The position numbers and the translations under genes are program-made. The notes beneath the pieces are model-generated. The model saw only the letters and a program-made list of their open reading frames with translations, searched no databases and was not told where the DNA came from. DNA of 64,000 nucleotides from Burkholderiales bacterium 67-32. Its GTDB lineage: Bacteria; Pseudomonadota; Gammaproteobacteria; Burkholderiales; Burkholderiaceae_B. Of the stretch, positions 25,709 to 36,805 are shown in pieces (the first letter of the stretch is position 1; every line of letters starts with the position of its first letter). The DNA is taken from positions 1-64,000 of the forward strand of contig MKUP01000027.1 of the NCBI GenBank assembly GCA_001898625.1, read 5' to 3'.

Positions 25709-26867
25709 ACTGGCCCAGTGGTTATCCGAGGATTACCGGGCTTTCTCGGTGTTCAGCTACATCACGTTGCGCGCGGTGCTCGCGTGCGCCACGTCGCTGC
25801 TCATCGGCCTGATGGCGGGCCCCTGGGTGATCCGCAAGCTCACCGCTCTCAAGATCGGCCAGGCCGTCCGCACCTACGGCCCGGAAACCCACCTGATCAA
25901 GAGCGGCACGCCCACCATGGGCGGCGCGCTGATCCTGATCTCCATCGGCGTGTCGACGCTGCTGTGGGCCGACTGGAGCAACCGTTTCGTCTGGGTCGTG
26001 CTGCTGGTCACCTTCGGCTTCGGCTGGATAGGCTGGTCGGACGACTACCGCAAGGTCGTGCGCCGGGATCCGGAAGGCATGCCAGCCCGCGAGAAATTCT
26101 TCTGGCAGACGCTGATCGGGCTGGTTGCGTCGGTGTACCTGGCCTTCGCCATTTCGGCGCCGGACGCCGGCGGCACCTGGTCGCTGTTCGTCGACTGGAT
26201 TTCGGGCGGTTTCGGCTACCACCTGCCGCCGCGCGCCGACCTGATCGTGCCCTTCTTCAAGAGCGTGAGCTATCCGCTGGGCGTGATCGGCTTCATCGCA
26301 CTGACCTGGGCGGTGATCGTCGGCAGCAGCAACGCGGTCAACCTGACCGACGGGCTGGACGGCCTGGCCATCATGCCCACGGTGCTGGTGGGCACGGCGC
26401 TGGGCGTGTTCGCCTACGTCGTGGGCCGCGTCGACTATTCCCGCTACCTGCTGTTTCCCTACATCCCGGGCGCGTCCGAACTGATGGTGATCTGCGCCGC
26501 GCTGGGCGGCGCGGGGCTGGCCTTCCTGTGGTTCAACGCCTATCCGGCCCAGGTCTTCATGGGCGACGTCGGCGCGCTGGCGCTGGGCGGCGCGCTGGGC
26601 ACCATGGCGGTGATCGTGCGGCAGGAAATCGTGCTGTTCATCATGGGCGGCGTGTTCGTGGTCGAGACGCTGTCGGTCATCCTGCAGGTGAGCTGGTTCA
26701 AGTACACCAAGAAACGCTACGGCCAGGGCCGGCGGATATTCAAGATGGCGCCGCTGCACCATCACTTCGAGGTCAGCGGCTGGAAGGAAACCCAGGTCGT
26801 CGTCCGGTTCTGGATCATCACCATGATGCTGGTGCTGATCGGACTGGCGACGTTGAAGTTGCGTTGA
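25698..26867 (+). CDS. mraY: phospho-MurNAc-pentapeptide transferase MraY
   Basis: This 389-aa polytopic membrane enzyme transfers phospho-MurNAc-pentapeptide to undecaprenyl phosphate, making lipid I. About ten transmembrane segments; conserved cytoplasmic motifs [55 protein letters not shown] and MAPLHHHFE. The ATG at 25698 aligns with E. coli MraY and overlaps the murE-murF end by 11 nt; an upstream TTG (25686) is less likely. Confidence 0.96.
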   Translation: MLLELAQWLSEDYRAFSVFSYITLRAVLACATSLLIGLMAGPWVIRKLTALKIGQAVRTYGPETHLIKSGTPTMGGALILISIGVSTLLWADWSNRFVWVVLLVTFGFGWIGWSDDYRKVVRRDPEGMPAREKFFWQTLIGLVASVYLAFAISAPDAGGTWSLFVDWISGGFGYHLPPRADLIVPFFKSVSYPLGVIGFIALTWAVIVGSSNAVNLTDGLDGLAIMPTVLVGTALGVFAYVVGRVDYSRYLLFPYIPGASELMVICAALGGAGLAFLWFNAYPAQVFMGDVGALALGGALGTMAVIVRQEIVLFIMGGVFVVETLSVILQVSWFKYTKKRYGQGRRIFKMAPLHHHFEVSGWKETQVVVRFWIITMMLVLIGLATLKLR

Positions 26868-26870
26868 ACC

Positions 26871-28430
26871 GTGTCGGACGAATCGCTGAACATGCAAACC
26901 CCCGTTGAAACCGCCGCGCAAGCGCCGTTCACCCTGGTCCTGGGCCTGGGCGAGTCGGGCGCGGCCGCCGTGCGCTGGTGCGCGCGGGCGGACGGGGGCC
27001 TGCGCGTGGCCGACTCGCGCGCCGAGCCGGCCGGCCTGCAGGCCCTGCGGGAAGCGGCGCCGCATGCCGAGTTCCGCCTGGGCGCGGACGCCATGCGGGC
27101 CAGCGGCGGTGCGAGCGCCTTCGATCCCGCCCTGCTGGAAGGCGTCGAGCGCGTCGTCATCAGTCCGGGCCTGCCGCCGCATGCGGCGCCCGCGGGCGAT
27201 CTGGTCGGCGCCGCGCGCGAGCGCGGGATTCCGGTCATCGGCGAGATCGAGCTGTTCGCGCTGGCCCTGGCCGAACTGGCCGCCACCCGCTCGTATGCGC
27301 CGCGCGTGCTGGCCGTGACCGGCACCAACGGCAAGACGACCGTCTGCGCGCTGACGGGGCATCTGGTCGAAGCCGCCGGCCGTTCGGTGGCCTTGGCGGG
27401 CAACATCAGCCCGGCCGCGCTGACCGCGCTGATCGCCGCGCTGGACGAGGACCGCCTGCCTGATGTCTGGGTGCTGGAGTTGTCCAGCTTCCAACTGGAA
27501 ACCACGCACAGCCTGAGGCCCGACGCGGGCGCGGTGCTGAACCTGACCCAGGACCACCTGGACTGGCACGGCGACATGCGCGCCTATGGCGCCGCCAAGG
27601 CGCGGCTGCTCGCGGCTTCGTCCGTGGCCGTGGTCAACCGCGATGATGCCCAGGTGGCGGCCATGGTCGAGCGGCTGGACGCCGAGCACGTGCGCAGCTT
27701 CGGGCGCGAGGCGCCGGTGGCAACGGGCGACCTGGGGCTGGACCACAGCCACGGCGTGGCCTGGCTGGCCGAAGCGGCGGCCGAGGATTTCGACGCGCCG
27801 CCGCCCAAGCGCAAGAAGGGCGAGATCGTGACCCGTCCCGACGGACGGGTGAACCGCCTGATGCCGGTCGATGCGTTGTTGATCCGGGGCCTGCACAACG
27901 CCCTGAACGTCCAGGCGGCGCTGCTGCTGGCGCGCAGCTTGGGACTGCCCTGGGCGCCGCTGCTGCGTGCGGTGCGCGAGTACCGGGGCGAGCCGCACCG
28001 CGTGGAATTCGTGCGTGGCATTGCCGGCGTCGACTTCATCGACGACAGCAAGGGCACCAACGTGGGCGCGACTGTCGCCGCGCTGGAAGGCCTGGGGCAG
28101 CGCAGCGTGCTGATCGCCGGCGGTGTCGGCAAGGGGCAGGACTTCTCGCCGCTGGCCCGCGCCGTGGCCCTGCATGCGCGCGCCGTGGTCCTGATCGGCC
28201 GCGACGGGCCGCTGATCGCCGAGGCGCTGAAGGATACCGGCGTGCCGCTGGCCACCGGGCAGGACCTGGGCGCCGCCGTGCGCACCGCCCTGGACCTGGC
28301 GCAGCCGGGTGATGCCGTGCTGCTGTCGCCGGCCTGCGCCAGCTTCGACATGTTCCGCGACTACAAGCACCGCGCCGACCAGTTCGTCGACGCCGTGCAG
28401 ACGCTCGCGGCCGACAGGGGGGAGGTGTAG
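26871..28430 (+). CDS. murD: UDP-MurNAc-L-alanine:D-glutamate ligase MurD
   Basis: This 519-aa cytoplasmic Mur ligase adds D-glutamate. Motifs: LVLGLGESGAAAVRW at the N-terminus, P-loop TGTNGKTTV, ELSSFQLET, LNLTQDHLDWHG, FIDDSKGTN and LSPACASFDMF. It is longer than E. coli MurD (438 aa), mostly through an insertion around PPPKRKKGEI (about residues 300-330) and short N-terminal additions. The GTG start at 26871 follows mraY by 3 bp; the in-frame ATG at 26892 is also possible. Confidence 0.94.
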   Translation: MSDESLNMQTPVETAAQAPFTLVLGLGESGAAAVRWCARADGGLRVADSRAEPAGLQALREAAPHAEFRLGADAMRASGGASAFDPALLEGVERVVISPGLPPHAAPAGDLVGAARERGIPVIGEIELFALALAELAATRSYAPRVLAVTGTNGKTTVCALTGHLVEAAGRSVALAGNISPAALTALIAALDEDRLPDVWVLELSSFQLETTHSLRPDAGAVLNLTQDHLDWHGDMRAYGAAKARLLAASSVAVVNRDDAQVAAMVERLDAEHVRSFGREAPVATGDLGLDHSHGVAWLAEAAAEDFDAPPPKRKKGEIVTRPDGRVNRLMPVDALLIRGLHNALNVQAALLLARSLGLPWAPLLRAVREYRGEPHRVEFVRGIAGVDFIDDSKGTNVGATVAALEGLGQRSVLIAGGVGKGQDFSPLARAVALHARAVVLIGRDGPLIAEALKDTGVPLATGQDLGAAVRTALDLAQPGDAVLLSPACASFDMFRDYKHRADQFVDAVQTLAADRGEV

Positions 28431-28434
28431 CCCG

Positions 28435-29628
28435 ATGAGCCTGTTCGCCGAACTGACCGGTAGCGTCAACGCCGTGCGGCCCAGCCGCACGCGGATGCTG
28501 AACTACGACGCCGCGCTCGTCACCTCGGCCCTGTCGCTGCTGCTGATCGGGCTGGTCATGGTGTATTCCGCGTCGGTCACGCTGTCCGATTCGCCCAAGT
28601 TCGCCAACTACGGCAACTACTATTTCCTGGTCCGCCATGCGCTGTACCTGACGCTGGGGGTGGTGGTGGCCGCGGCCACGTTCACGATCCGCATGGACGT
28701 GTGGCAGAAGTTCTCGATGCCCGTGTTCGGCGTGGCGCTGTTCCTGCTGGTGGCTGTGCTGATTCCCGGCATCGGCAAGGAAGTGAACGGCTCGCATCGC
28801 TGGCTGCCGCTGGGCTTCGTCAACTTCCAGCCTTCCGAGCTGATGAAGCTGGCCGTGCTGATCTACGCCGCCGACTACACCGTGCGCAAGCAGGCCTACA
28901 TGCAGAATTTCGTGCGCGGCTTCCTGCCCATGGCCTGCGCGATGGCGGCCACGGGCCTCTTGCTGCTGCTCGAGCCCGACCTGGGCGCCTTCGTGGTCAT
29001 CGTCGCCATCTCGATGGGCATCCTGTTCCTGGGCGGCATCAACGGCAAGCTGTTCGGCGGCCTGACCGCCGTGCTGGTGTCGACCTTCCTGCTGCTGATC
29101 TGGGCCGCGCCCTGGCGGCGCGAGCGGCTGTTCGCCTACCTGGATCCCTGGACCGAGGTCAATGCGCTCGGCAAGGCCTACCAGCTGTCGCATTCGCTGA
29201 TCGCCTTCGGCCGCGGCGAGTGGTTCGGCGTGGGGCTGGGCGCCAGCGTGGAGAAGCTGCACTACCTGCCGGAGGCGCACACCGACTTCCTGCTGGCCGT
29301 GATCGGCGAGGAACTGGGTTTCGTCGGCGTGCTGGTCGTGATCACGCTGTTCTTCGTGATCGTGCGCCGGGGCTTCGAGATCGGCCGCCAGGCCATCGCC
29401 ATGGACCGTGTGTTCAGCGGCCTCGTCGCCAAGGGCGTGGTGCTGTGGATAGGGGTGCAGGCGCTGATCAACATGGGCGTGAACCTGGGCCTCTTGCCGA
29501 CCAAGGGCCTGACGCTGCCTTTCATGAGCTTCGGCGGGTCGGGCATCATCGCCAACATGGCGGCGCTGGCCATACTGATGCGCGTGGACTACGAGAACCG
29601 CATCCTGATGCGCGGAGGGCGGCTATGA
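28435..29628 (+). CDS. ftsW: septal peptidoglycan polymerase FtsW
   Basis: This 397-aa SEDS-family glycosyltransferase polymerises lipid II at the septum with FtsI. It has about ten transmembrane helices and SEDS motifs: [62 protein letters not shown] and [12 protein letters not shown]. The ATG at 28435 has GGGGGGAGG upstream and starts 4 bp after murD. The stop overlaps murG. Confidence 0.95.
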   Translation: MSLFAELTGSVNAVRPSRTRMLNYDAALVTSALSLLLIGLVMVYSASVTLSDSPKFANYGNYYFLVRHALYLTLGVVVAAATFTIRMDVWQKFSMPVFGVALFLLVAVLIPGIGKEVNGSHRWLPLGFVNFQPSELMKLAVLIYAADYTVRKQAYMQNFVRGFLPMACAMAATGLLLLLEPDLGAFVVIVAISMGILFLGGINGKLFGGLTAVLVSTFLLLIWAAPWRRERLFAYLDPWTEVNALGKAYQLSHSLIAFGRGEWFGVGLGASVEKLHYLPEAHTDFLLAVIGEELGFVGVLVVITLFFVIVRRGFEIGRQAIAMDRVFSGLVAKGVVLWIGVQALINMGVNLGLLPTKGLTLPFMSFGGSGIIANMAALAILMRVDYENRILMRGGRL

Positions 29629-30692
29629 ATGCGCCGCGCACGCTGATGGTCATGGCCGGCGGCACCGGCGGCCACATCATGCCGGGGCTGGCGGTGGCCG
29701 GCGCGCTGCGCGCGCGCGGCTGGAACGTGGTCTGGATGGGCAATCCGGACGCCATGGAAGGCCGCCTCGTGCCGCCCCAGGGCATCCCGATGGCGCCCGT
29801 GCGTTTCTCCGGCGTGCGGGGCAAGGGGCCGGCCACGCTGCTCAAGCTGCCGTTCACGCTGGCCCGTGCCGCGGCCCAGGCGCTGTCGGCGCTGCGTCGC
29901 CATCGTCCCGACGTGGTGCTCGGCATGGGCGGCTACGTGGCGCTGCCCGGCGGCTTGATGGCGCGCCTGCGCGGCACGCCGCTGGTGGTGCACGAACAGA
30001 ATTCCGTGGCCGGCATGACCAATCGCGTGCTGGCGCGCTGGGCCAGCAAGGTGCTGACCGCCTTTCCCGGCGCCTTGCCAGGGGAACTGACCGGCAATCC
30101 CGTCCGGCCCGAGGTGGCCGCCGTGGCGCCGCCGGCCGAGCGCTTCGCCGGCCACGCCGGTCCGCTGCGCCTGCTGGTCGTGGGCGGCAGCCTGGGCGCG
30201 CAGGCGCTCAACGGCACCGTGCCCGCCGCCCTGGCGATGCTGCCGGCGGATGCGCGTCCGCAGGTGGTGCACCAGGCGGGCGAAAAACACATCGAGGAAC
30301 TGCGCACGGCATATGCCCGGGCGGGGGTGGACGCCGACTGCCGCGCGTTCATCGCCGACATGGCGTCCGCCTATGCCGACGCCGACCTGGTCATCTGCCG
30401 GTCCGGCGCGATGACGGTGGCCGAGGTCAGCGCGGCGGGCGTGGCGGCCCTGTTCGTGCCGTTCCCCCACGCGGTGGACGATCACCAGACCACCAATGCC
30501 AAGTATCTGAGCGATGCGCAGGCCGGATGGCTGCAGCCGCAATCGGCCCTGACGGCCGACTGGCTGGCCGGCTGGCTGCGCCAACGCACACGGGCCGAAC
30601 TGGCCGAAACCGCGACCCGCGCGCGAGCGCTGGCGCATCCGCTCGCCACCGAGCGGATCGCCGACATCTGCGAGGCGGCGGCGCGACGCTGA
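29625..30692 (+). CDS. murG: lipid II synthase MurG
   Basis: This 355-aa peripheral membrane GT28 enzyme adds GlcNAc to lipid I. Motifs: [16 protein letters not shown] (first glycine-rich loop), [66 protein letters not shown] and [20 protein letters not shown] overlap with ftsW. murC starts 6 bp after the stop. Confidence 0.96.
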   Translation: MNAPRTLMVMAGGTGGHIMPGLAVAGALRARGWNVVWMGNPDAMEGRLVPPQGIPMAPVRFSGVRGKGPATLLKLPFTLARAAAQALSALRRHRPDVVLGMGGYVALPGGLMARLRGTPLVVHEQNSVAGMTNRVLARWASKVLTAFPGALPGELTGNPVRPEVAAVAPPAERFAGHAGPLRLLVVGGSLGAQALNGTVPAALAMLPADARPQVVHQAGEKHIEELRTAYARAGVDADCRAFIADMASAYADADLVICRSGAMTVAEVSAAGVAALFVPFPHAVDDHQTTNAKYLSDAQAGWLQPQSALTADWLAGWLRQRTRAELAETATRARALAHPLATERIADICEAAARR

Positions 30693-30698
30693 CACATC

Positions 30699-32138
30699 AT
30701 GAGACATCGAATCCGACACATCCATTTCGTTGGCATAGGCGGCTCCGGCATGAGCGGGATCGCCGAGGTGCTGTTGAACCTCGGCTACCGCATCAGCGGC
30801 TCCGACCTGGCCGACAGCGCGACCACCCGCCGGCTGGCGGAGCTGGGCGCGCACATCACGCAGGGCCATAGCGCCGACAACGTCGAGGGCGTGGACGCCA
30901 TCGTCACGTCGACCGCGGTCGCGGGCAACAACCCGGAAGTGATCGCCGCGCGCAACAAGCGCATCCCGGTCGTGCCGCGCGCGGTCATGCTGGCCGAGCT
31001 GATGCGCCTGAAGCGTGGCATCGCGGTGGCGGGCACGCACGGCAAGACCACCACCACCAGCCTGATCGCCAGCGTGCTGGCGGCCGGCGGGCTGGATCCG
31101 ACCTTCGTCATCGGCGGCCGCCTGAATTCGGCGGGCGCCAATGCCAAGCTGGGGCAGGGCGAGTTCATTGTGGTCGAAGCCGACGAGTCGGACGCCTCGT
31201 TCCTGAACCTGCTGCCGGTCATGTCGGTGATCACCAACATCGACGCCGACCACATGGATACCTACGGCCACGATTTCGCGCGGCTCAAGAGCGCGTTCGT
31301 GGAGTTCACGCAGCGGATGCCGTTCTACGGCACCGCGGTGCTGTGCATCGACGACGCCAGCGTGCGCGAGATCCTGCCCTTCGTGTCGCGGCCGGTCACG
31401 ACTTACGGCTTTTCCGCCGATGCCCAGGTGCGGGCGACCGAGGTTCATGCCGACGGCCCGCGCATGTGCTTTACCGTCAGGCGGCGCGACCGGCAGGTCG
31501 AGCTGCCGCCGCTGGACATCACCCTGAACCTGCCCGGCGAGCACAACGTTCGCAACGCGCTGGCCACCATCGCGGTGGCGACCGAACTGGGCGTGCCGGA
31601 CGACGCCATCCGCGAGGCGCTGGCGGCGTTCAAGGGCGTCAATCGCCGCTTCACGCAGGCGGGCGTGTTCCCGGTGAAGGCCGAACATGGCGGCGGCAGC
31701 TTCACGCTGATCGACGACTACGGCCATCACCCCGTGGAAATGGCCGCCACGCTGGCGGCGGCGCGCGGCGCCTATCCGCGGCAGCGCATCGTGCTGGCGT
31801 TCCAGCCCCATCGTTACACACGCACACGGGATTGCTTCGAGGATTTCGTCAAAGTGCTGGGTACGGCCGATGCCCTGCTGCTGGCCGAGGTCTACGCCGC
31901 GGGTGAACCTCCCATCGTGGCGGCGGATGGCCGCTCGTTGGCCCGCGCCGTGCGCGTGGCCGGAAAGGTCGAGCCGGTGTTCGTCGAGGACATCGCCGAC
32001 ATGCCGCAGGCCATCGCGGATTTCGCGCGCGACAGCGACGTCGTCATCGCGATGGGCGCCGGCTCCATCGGAAGCATGCCGGCAAGAATGGGAGCGCTGT
32101 TCGCTCCGGTATCGGATCAGGAAGGGACACGGCAATGA
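30699..32138 (+). CDS. murC: UDP-MurNAc:L-alanine ligase MurC
   Basis: This 479-aa ligase adds L-alanine to UDP-MurNAc, the first peptide step. Motifs: [32 protein letters not shown] (P-loop), [43 protein letters not shown] and [11 protein letters not shown]. The start follows murG by 6 bp and the stop overlaps the ddl start (ATGA). Confidence 0.96.
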   Translation: MRHRIRHIHFVGIGGSGMSGIAEVLLNLGYRISGSDLADSATTRRLAELGAHITQGHSADNVEGVDAIVTSTAVAGNNPEVIAARNKRIPVVPRAVMLAELMRLKRGIAVAGTHGKTTTTSLIASVLAAGGLDPTFVIGGRLNSAGANAKLGQGEFIVVEADESDASFLNLLPVMSVITNIDADHMDTYGHDFARLKSAFVEFTQRMPFYGTAVLCIDDASVREILPFVSRPVTTYGFSADAQVRATEVHADGPRMCFTVRRRDRQVELPPLDITLNLPGEHNVRNALATIAVATELGVPDDAIREALAAFKGVNRRFTQAGVFPVKAEHGGGSFTLIDDYGHHPVEMAATLAAARGAYPRQRIVLAFQPHRYTRTRDCFEDFVKVLGTADALLLAEVYAAGEPPIVAADGRSLARAVRVAGKVEPVFVEDIADMPQAIADFARDSDVVIAMGAGSIGSMPARMGALFAPVSDQEGTRQ

Positions 32139-33079
32139 GCGCGCAATTCGGCAAGGTCGGGGTGTTGTACGGAGGGAAGTCCGCCGAGCGCGACGTGTCC
32201 ATCATGTCGGGTACCGGCGTGCACAAGGCCCTGCGCAGCGCGGGCGTCGAGGCGCACCTGTTCGATACCGGCGTGCGCTCGTTGGCCGAGCTGGCCGAGG
32301 AACGCTTCGACCGCGTTTTCATCGCCCTGCACGGACGCTACGGCGAGGACGGCACGATCCAGGGCGCGCTCGAACTGCTGCGCGTGCCGTATACCGGCAG
32401 CGGGCCGCTGGCCTCCGCGCTGGCCATGGACAAGACCATGACCAAGCGCATCTGGGTCCACGAAGGTCTGCCCACGCCGCGCTTCGAGACCCTGGACCGC
32501 CGGTCCGATCTGGCCGCGGTGGCCGCGCGTCTGGGCCTGCCGCTGATCGTCAAGCCGCCGCACGAAGGCTCCACCATAGGCGTGACCAAGGTCACGGACC
32601 TGGCCGGCATGCGCGCGGCCTACGACCTGGCGGCCGAGTACGACGAGCACGTCCTGGGCGAGGCCTTCATCCAGGGACGCGAGCTGACCGTGGCCGTGCT
32701 GGGGACCGGCGCTTCGGCGCGGGCCCTGCCGGTGGTCGAGATCGTGGCGCCCGAAGGCAACTACGACTACGAACACAAGTATTTCACCGACGACACCCGC
32801 TACCTCTGCCCCGCGCAGCTGCCGCCCGCGGTCACGCAGCGCGTCCAGGACATCAGCGAGGCCGCGTACCGCGTCCTGGGCTGTGAAGGCTGGGGACGGG
32901 TGGACGTGATGCTGGACGCCGACAACCAACCCTATCTGCTGGAGGTCAATACCTCGCCCGGCATGACCGGCCATTCCCTGGTGCCGATGGCGGCTGCCGC
33001 CGACGGCATGAACTATGAAACCCTGTGCGTGGAGATCCTGAAGGATGCCCGCTGCAAGGTTTCAGGCCGGTCTTCGTAA
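32135..33079 (+). CDS. ddl: D-alanine:D-alanine ligase
   Basis: This 314-aa ATP-grasp enzyme makes the D-Ala-D-Ala substrate of MurF. Motifs: [66 protein letters not shown] and [14 protein letters not shown]. It is DdlB type, within the dcw cluster, overlapping murC. ftsQ starts 20 bp downstream. Confidence 0.95.
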   Translation: MSAQFGKVGVLYGGKSAERDVSIMSGTGVHKALRSAGVEAHLFDTGVRSLAELAEERFDRVFIALHGRYGEDGTIQGALELLRVPYTGSGPLASALAMDKTMTKRIWVHEGLPTPRFETLDRRSDLAAVAARLGLPLIVKPPHEGSTIGVTKVTDLAGMRAAYDLAAEYDEHVLGEAFIQGRELTVAVLGTGASARALPVVEIVAPEGNYDYEHKYFTDDTRYLCPAQLPPAVTQRVQDISEAAYRVLGCEGWGRVDVMLDADNQPYLLEVNTSPGMTGHSLVPMAAAADGMNYETLCVEILKDARCKVSGRSS

Positions 33080-33099
33080 GAGATTGAATCGGACGCTCT

Positions 33100-33915
33100 G
33101 TGTGGAACGACTCCCGTACCCTGAACCTCATCGCCAATACCCTGTACCTCGCCGCGGCGCTGGTGCTGGCGGCGTGCGCGCTGCTGTGGCTGGCGCAGCG
33201 ACCGGTGTTCGCGTTGCAGACGATCTGGATCGAAGCCGAGGACGGCACGCTCCAGCATGTGACTCCGGCCAGCGTGCATCCGGCCATCTCCGGCCGGCTG
33301 ACGGGCAACTTCTTTACCGCCAACCTGGAGCAGATGCGCCAGGTGTTCGAGACGGTTCCCTGGGTGCGGCAGGCGTCGCTGCGCAGGCAATGGCCCAATT
33401 CGCTGGTCGTGACCATCCAGGAGCACCAGCCGCTGGGGCTGTGGAACGAGAACCGCTTGCTCAACACCTACGGCGAATCGTTCACCGCCAACCTGGGCGA
33501 GGCCGAGGACGACCGGCAACTGCCGATCTTCGGCGGCCCGGAAGGTTCGGAGAAACTGGTGGCCCAGCGCTACGCCGAACTGACGCGCTGGTTCGCGCCG
33601 GTCAAGCTCGATCCGCTGCGGGTGGTGCTGACGCAGCGCTACGCCTGGCAGGTGGAACTGTCCAACGGCGCGATCATCGACCTGGGGCGCGAGCCGACCA
33701 CCGCGCCCGGCACGGACACCGCATCGCTGGAATCCCGCGTGCAGCGCTTCGTGCAGGCGATTCCGGTGATCGAGTCGCGTATCGGCAAGCTGGAACATGC
33801 GGACCTGCGCTATCCGAACGGCTTTGCGGTCACCACCGCCCGGCCGCCGGCCAGCGCCAAACCGAATCCAAGGAAACCTGCATCAACCATGCAACCTAAC
33901 CAGAAAAGACCATGA
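33100..33915 (+). CDS. ftsQ: cell division protein FtsQ
   Basis: This 271-aa bitopic divisome protein has a short cytoplasmic tail, one transmembrane helix (about 9-31) and a periplasmic POTRA domain (from FALQTIWIEAEDG, including ISGRLTGNFFTANLEQMRQVFETVPWVRQASLRRQWPNSL split over two strands), then the beta domain. It recruits FtsLB. A GTG start at 33100 is used; another GTG is at 33098 out of frame. Its stop overlaps ftsA by ATGA. Confidence 0.93.
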   Translation: MWNDSRTLNLIANTLYLAAALVLAACALLWLAQRPVFALQTIWIEAEDGTLQHVTPASVHPAISGRLTGNFFTANLEQMRQVFETVPWVRQASLRRQWPNSLVVTIQEHQPLGLWNENRLLNTYGESFTANLGEAEDDRQLPIFGGPEGSEKLVAQRYAELTRWFAPVKLDPLRVVLTQRYAWQVELSNGAIIDLGREPTTAPGTDTASLESRVQRFVQAIPVIESRIGKLEHADLRYPNGFAVTTARPPASAKPNPRKPASTMQPNQKRP

Positions 33916-35144
33916 CTCGTGAAACCAAGGATCTGATCGTTGCCCTCGACATCGGCACCAGCAAGGTGGTGGCGGTCGTGGCCGAGATGCTGCCTGAAGG
34001 GCGCTTCGAAGTGCTCGGTCTCGGGCAGCATGAGTCGCGCGGCATGCGCAAGGGCGTGGTCGTCAACATCGAGACCACGGTCAACTCCATCCAGCGCGCG
34101 CTGGAGGAGGCCGAGCTCATGGCCGACTGCAAGATCCGGGACGTCTTCACGGGTATCGCCGGCAGCCACATCCGCAGCTTCAATTCGAGCGGCATGGTGG
34201 CGATCAAGGACAAGGAAGTCACCGCCACCGACGTGGCGCGGGTCATCGAGACTGCCAAGGCCATTAACATCCCGACCGACCAGCAGGTGCTGCACGTGCT
34301 GACGCAGGAGTTCATCGTCGACGGCCAGGAGGACATCCGCGAGCCCATCGGCATGAGCGGGATCCGCCTGGAAGTGCGGGTGCACATCGTGACCGGCGCG
34401 GTCAGCGCGGCCCAGAACATCGTCAAGTGCGTGCGCCGCTGCGGTCTGGAAGTACAGGACCTGATCCTGCAGCCGCTGGCCTCGAGCCTGGCCTGCCTGA
34501 CGCCAGACGAAAAGGAACTGGGCGTGGCGCTGGTGGACATCGGCGGCGGCACGACCGACATCGCCATCTTCACCGGCGGCGCGATCCGCCACACCGCGGT
34601 CATTCCGATTGCCGGCGATCAGATCACCGGCGACGTCGCCGCGGCGCTGCGCACGCCCACGCCGGATGCCGAGGAGATCAAGCTGCGCTACGGCGTGGCC
34701 AAGCAGGTGCTGGCCAGCCCCGACGAACGCATCGAGGTGCCCGGGCTGGGCGACCGCGGGCCGCGCCAGTTGTCGCGCCAGGCGCTGGGCGCCGTGATCG
34801 AGCCGCGGGTCGAGGAACTGTTCACCTTCGTGCAGCAGGTGATCCGCGAGTCGGGTTACGACGAGCTGCTGTCGTCGGGCATCGTGCTGACCGGCGGCAC
34901 CTCGCAGATGCCCGGCGTGGTGGAGCTGGCCGAGGACATCTTCCTGAAGCCCGTGCGCCTGGGCGTGCCCGAGTACACCGGCAGCCTGGCGGACGTGGTC
35001 CGCAGCCCGCGCTTCTCGACCGTGATGGGTCTTTTGGCCGAGGCCCGGCTGCAGCGCGTGCGCGGCCGCAAGGTGGCGCAGCAGACCGGAAATGTCACAC
35101 AGGTTTTCTCTCGTATGAAAGAGTGGTTCCTGGGGAATTTTTGA
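33912..35144 (+). CDS. ftsA: cell division protein FtsA
   Basis: This 410-aa actin-like protein tethers FtsZ to the membrane. ATP-binding motifs: VALDIGTSKVVAVV (phosphate 1), VDIGGGTTDIAIF (phosphate 2) and GIVLTGGTSQMPGV (adenosine). The C-terminus FSRMKEWFLGNF is the amphipathic membrane-targeting helix. ATGA overlap with ftsQ. A 281-bp leader separates it from ftsZ. Confidence 0.96.
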   Translation: MTRETKDLIVALDIGTSKVVAVVAEMLPEGRFEVLGLGQHESRGMRKGVVVNIETTVNSIQRALEEAELMADCKIRDVFTGIAGSHIRSFNSSGMVAIKDKEVTATDVARVIETAKAINIPTDQQVLHVLTQEFIVDGQEDIREPIGMSGIRLEVRVHIVTGAVSAAQNIVKCVRRCGLEVQDLILQPLASSLACLTPDEKELGVALVDIGGGTTDIAIFTGGAIRHTAVIPIAGDQITGDVAAALRTPTPDAEEIKLRYGVAKQVLASPDERIEVPGLGDRGPRQLSRQALGAVIEPRVEELFTFVQQVIRESGYDELLSSGIVLTGGTSQMPGVVELAEDIFLKPVRLGVPEYTGSLADVVRSPRFSTVMGLLAEARLQRVRGRKVAQQTGNVTQVFSRMKEWFLGNF

Positions 35145-35425
35145 AGCGATCCCCCGTCGCATACGTTGCCCGAATCGTGCAGTCCTTCGCAGTCCGATGA
35201 AGCAGTGCCCGTTCTTTGAGTCCGTGCAGTTGCAGGTCCAGAGTATCCAGTAGTCCGTTCAAACCAGTTTTTTATTTGAGTCGAGGAGGTGCGTGACCGG
35301 GGAAGGTGAAACGTGAAGCGCGATCCCAAGGCGGGGTCAGTCAGATGGTCGATTCCGACCCGATCACATTTCACATTTCACATTTCCCAGCCGCCACTTA
35401 TCCGCCAGAACCCCCGGAGGTCATT
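35145..35425 (+). promoter_or_regulatory. ftsA-ftsZ intergenic leader with triple CACATTT repeat
   Basis: The only long gap inside the dcw cluster, so it probably carries an ftsZ-specific promoter. Three exact tandem CACATTT units occupy 35375-35395, about 30 bp before the start codon. A strong GGAGG (35416-35420) sets the ftsZ start. No convincing -35/-10 pair could be fixed by eye. Confidence 0.5.
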
Positions 35426-36601
35426 ATGAAATTCGAAATGCTAGACACCGATACCCGTGGAACGGTCATCAAGGTGGTGGGTGTGGGCGGCGCCGGCGGC
35501 AACGCCGTTGCTCACATGATCCGTCGTGGCGTGCAGGGCGTGGACTTCATCTGCGCCAACACCGACATGCAGGCACTGTCGCACACCAATGCGCCGGTGC
35601 AGATCCGCCTGGGCCGCAGCGGCCTGGGCGCCGGCGCCAAGCCCGAGCAGGGCCGTGCCGCCGCCGAGACCGCTCGCGAAGAGATCCGCGACGCGCTGCA
35701 GGGTGCCAACATGGTGTTCATCACCGCCGGCATGGGCGGCGGCACCGGTACCGGTGCCGGCCCCGTGGTGGCCGAGGTCGCCAAGGAACTCGGCATCCTG
35801 ACGGTGGCCGTGGTGACCAAGCCCTTCAACTTCGAAGGCAGCAAGCGCATGCGCATGGCCGAGGAGGGCATCGACGCCCTGACGGAGCACGTGCATTCGC
35901 TGATCGTCGTGCTGAACGAGAACCTGTATGAACTGCTGGGCGAAGACGCCACGCAGGAAGACTGCTTCAAGTCCGCCGACGACATCCTGCACAACGCCTG
36001 CGCCGGTATCGCCGAGATCATCAACGTGGACGGCAACGTCAACGTCGACTTCGAAGACGTCAAGACCATCATGAGCGAGCAGGGCAAGGCCATGATGGGC
36101 ACCGGCATCGCGAGCGGCGTCGACCGCGCCCGCGTGGCTTCGGAGCAGGCCATCGCGTGCCCGCTGCTGGAAGGCATCGACCTGAACGGCGCCCGCGGCG
36201 TGCTGGTCAACATCACCGCCAGCCGTTCGCTGAAGATGCGCGAGACCCGCGAGATCATGGACACCATCCGCAGCTACGCCGCGGAAGATGCCACCGTGAT
36301 CTTCGGCGTGTCGTACGACGATGCGATGGGCGAAGACCTGCGCGTGACCGTGGTCGCGACCGGCCTGGGCCGCACCAAGGCCAAGCCGCAACTGGTGCAG
36401 AACACCATGCAGCAACTGCGCACGGGCACGGACAATGTCCCGGCCTACAACGCCCAGGCGGGTGGCACCAACTACCACGACTACGACACGCCCACGGTCT
36501 TCCGCAACCCGCGGGATGCGTCGATGCGCGTGCAGGCGCTGGAAAGCTCGGGCATGGAGCACCTGGACATCCCGGCCTTCCTGCGCAAGCAGGCGGACTG
36601 A
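35426..36601 (+). CDS. ftsZ: cell division protein FtsZ
   Basis: This 391-aa tubulin homologue polymerises into the Z ring. GTP-binding features: VVGVGGAGGNAVAHMI, ANTDMQAL, the tubulin signature AGMGGGTGTGAGPVVAE, and NVDFEDVKTIM. The C-terminal conserved peptide LDIPAFLRKQAD binds FtsA and others, after a short linker. The ATG at 36426 minus 1000, i.e. 35426, is chosen for its GGAGG site 5 nt upstream; the open frame extends back to 35306 without one. A palindromic repeat follows the stop. Confidence 0.96.
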   Translation: MKFEMLDTDTRGTVIKVVGVGGAGGNAVAHMIRRGVQGVDFICANTDMQALSHTNAPVQIRLGRSGLGAGAKPEQGRAAAETAREEIRDALQGANMVFITAGMGGGTGTGAGPVVAEVAKELGILTVAVVTKPFNFEGSKRMRMAEEGIDALTEHVHSLIVVLNENLYELLGEDATQEDCFKSADDILHNACAGIAEIINVDGNVNVDFEDVKTIMSEQGKAMMGTGIASGVDRARVASEQAIACPLLEGIDLNGARGVLVNITASRSLKMRETREIMDTIRSYAAEDATVIFGVSYDDAMGEDLRVTVVATGLGRTKAKPQLVQNTMQQLRTGTDNVPAYNAQAGGTNYHDYDTPTVFRNPRDASMRVQALESSGMEHLDIPAFLRKQAD

Positions 36602-36606
36602 CAGGC

Positions 36607-36722
36607 CGATAGACCCCCTCTGCGCGCTGACGCGTTCCCCCAGGAAACCGCGGATCTGGCTTAGCCAGTCCGCCGGTTTCGCCCCCTGGGGGGCGCGCGT
36701 AGCGCGTAGGGGGGGTATTTTT
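36607..36722. repeat. nested palindromic intergenic repeat (copy 1) after ftsZ
   Basis: Outer arms (ACCCCCTCTGCGCGCTGACGCG against CGCGCGTAGCGCGTAGGGGGGGT, imperfect) enclose an inner imperfect stem formed by 36645-36660 and 36664-36679. The 43-bp core 36644-36686 recurs in inverted orientation at 40008-40050, with two differences. A T-rich run follows, so it may also terminate ftsZ transcription. Confidence 0.7.
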
Positions 36723-36805
36723 ATTTGTTGCTTTGCTTGGGAGGGTGGCGGCGGGGGCCTATACTGCCCATCCGGTGTTTTTCCCTTCCATACAAGGAGT
36801 CTTCC

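Noticed and set aside
25722-28490. 922-codon minus-strand frame across mraY and murD
   Set aside because: Antisense to two well-conserved dcw genes and without any recognisable motif.
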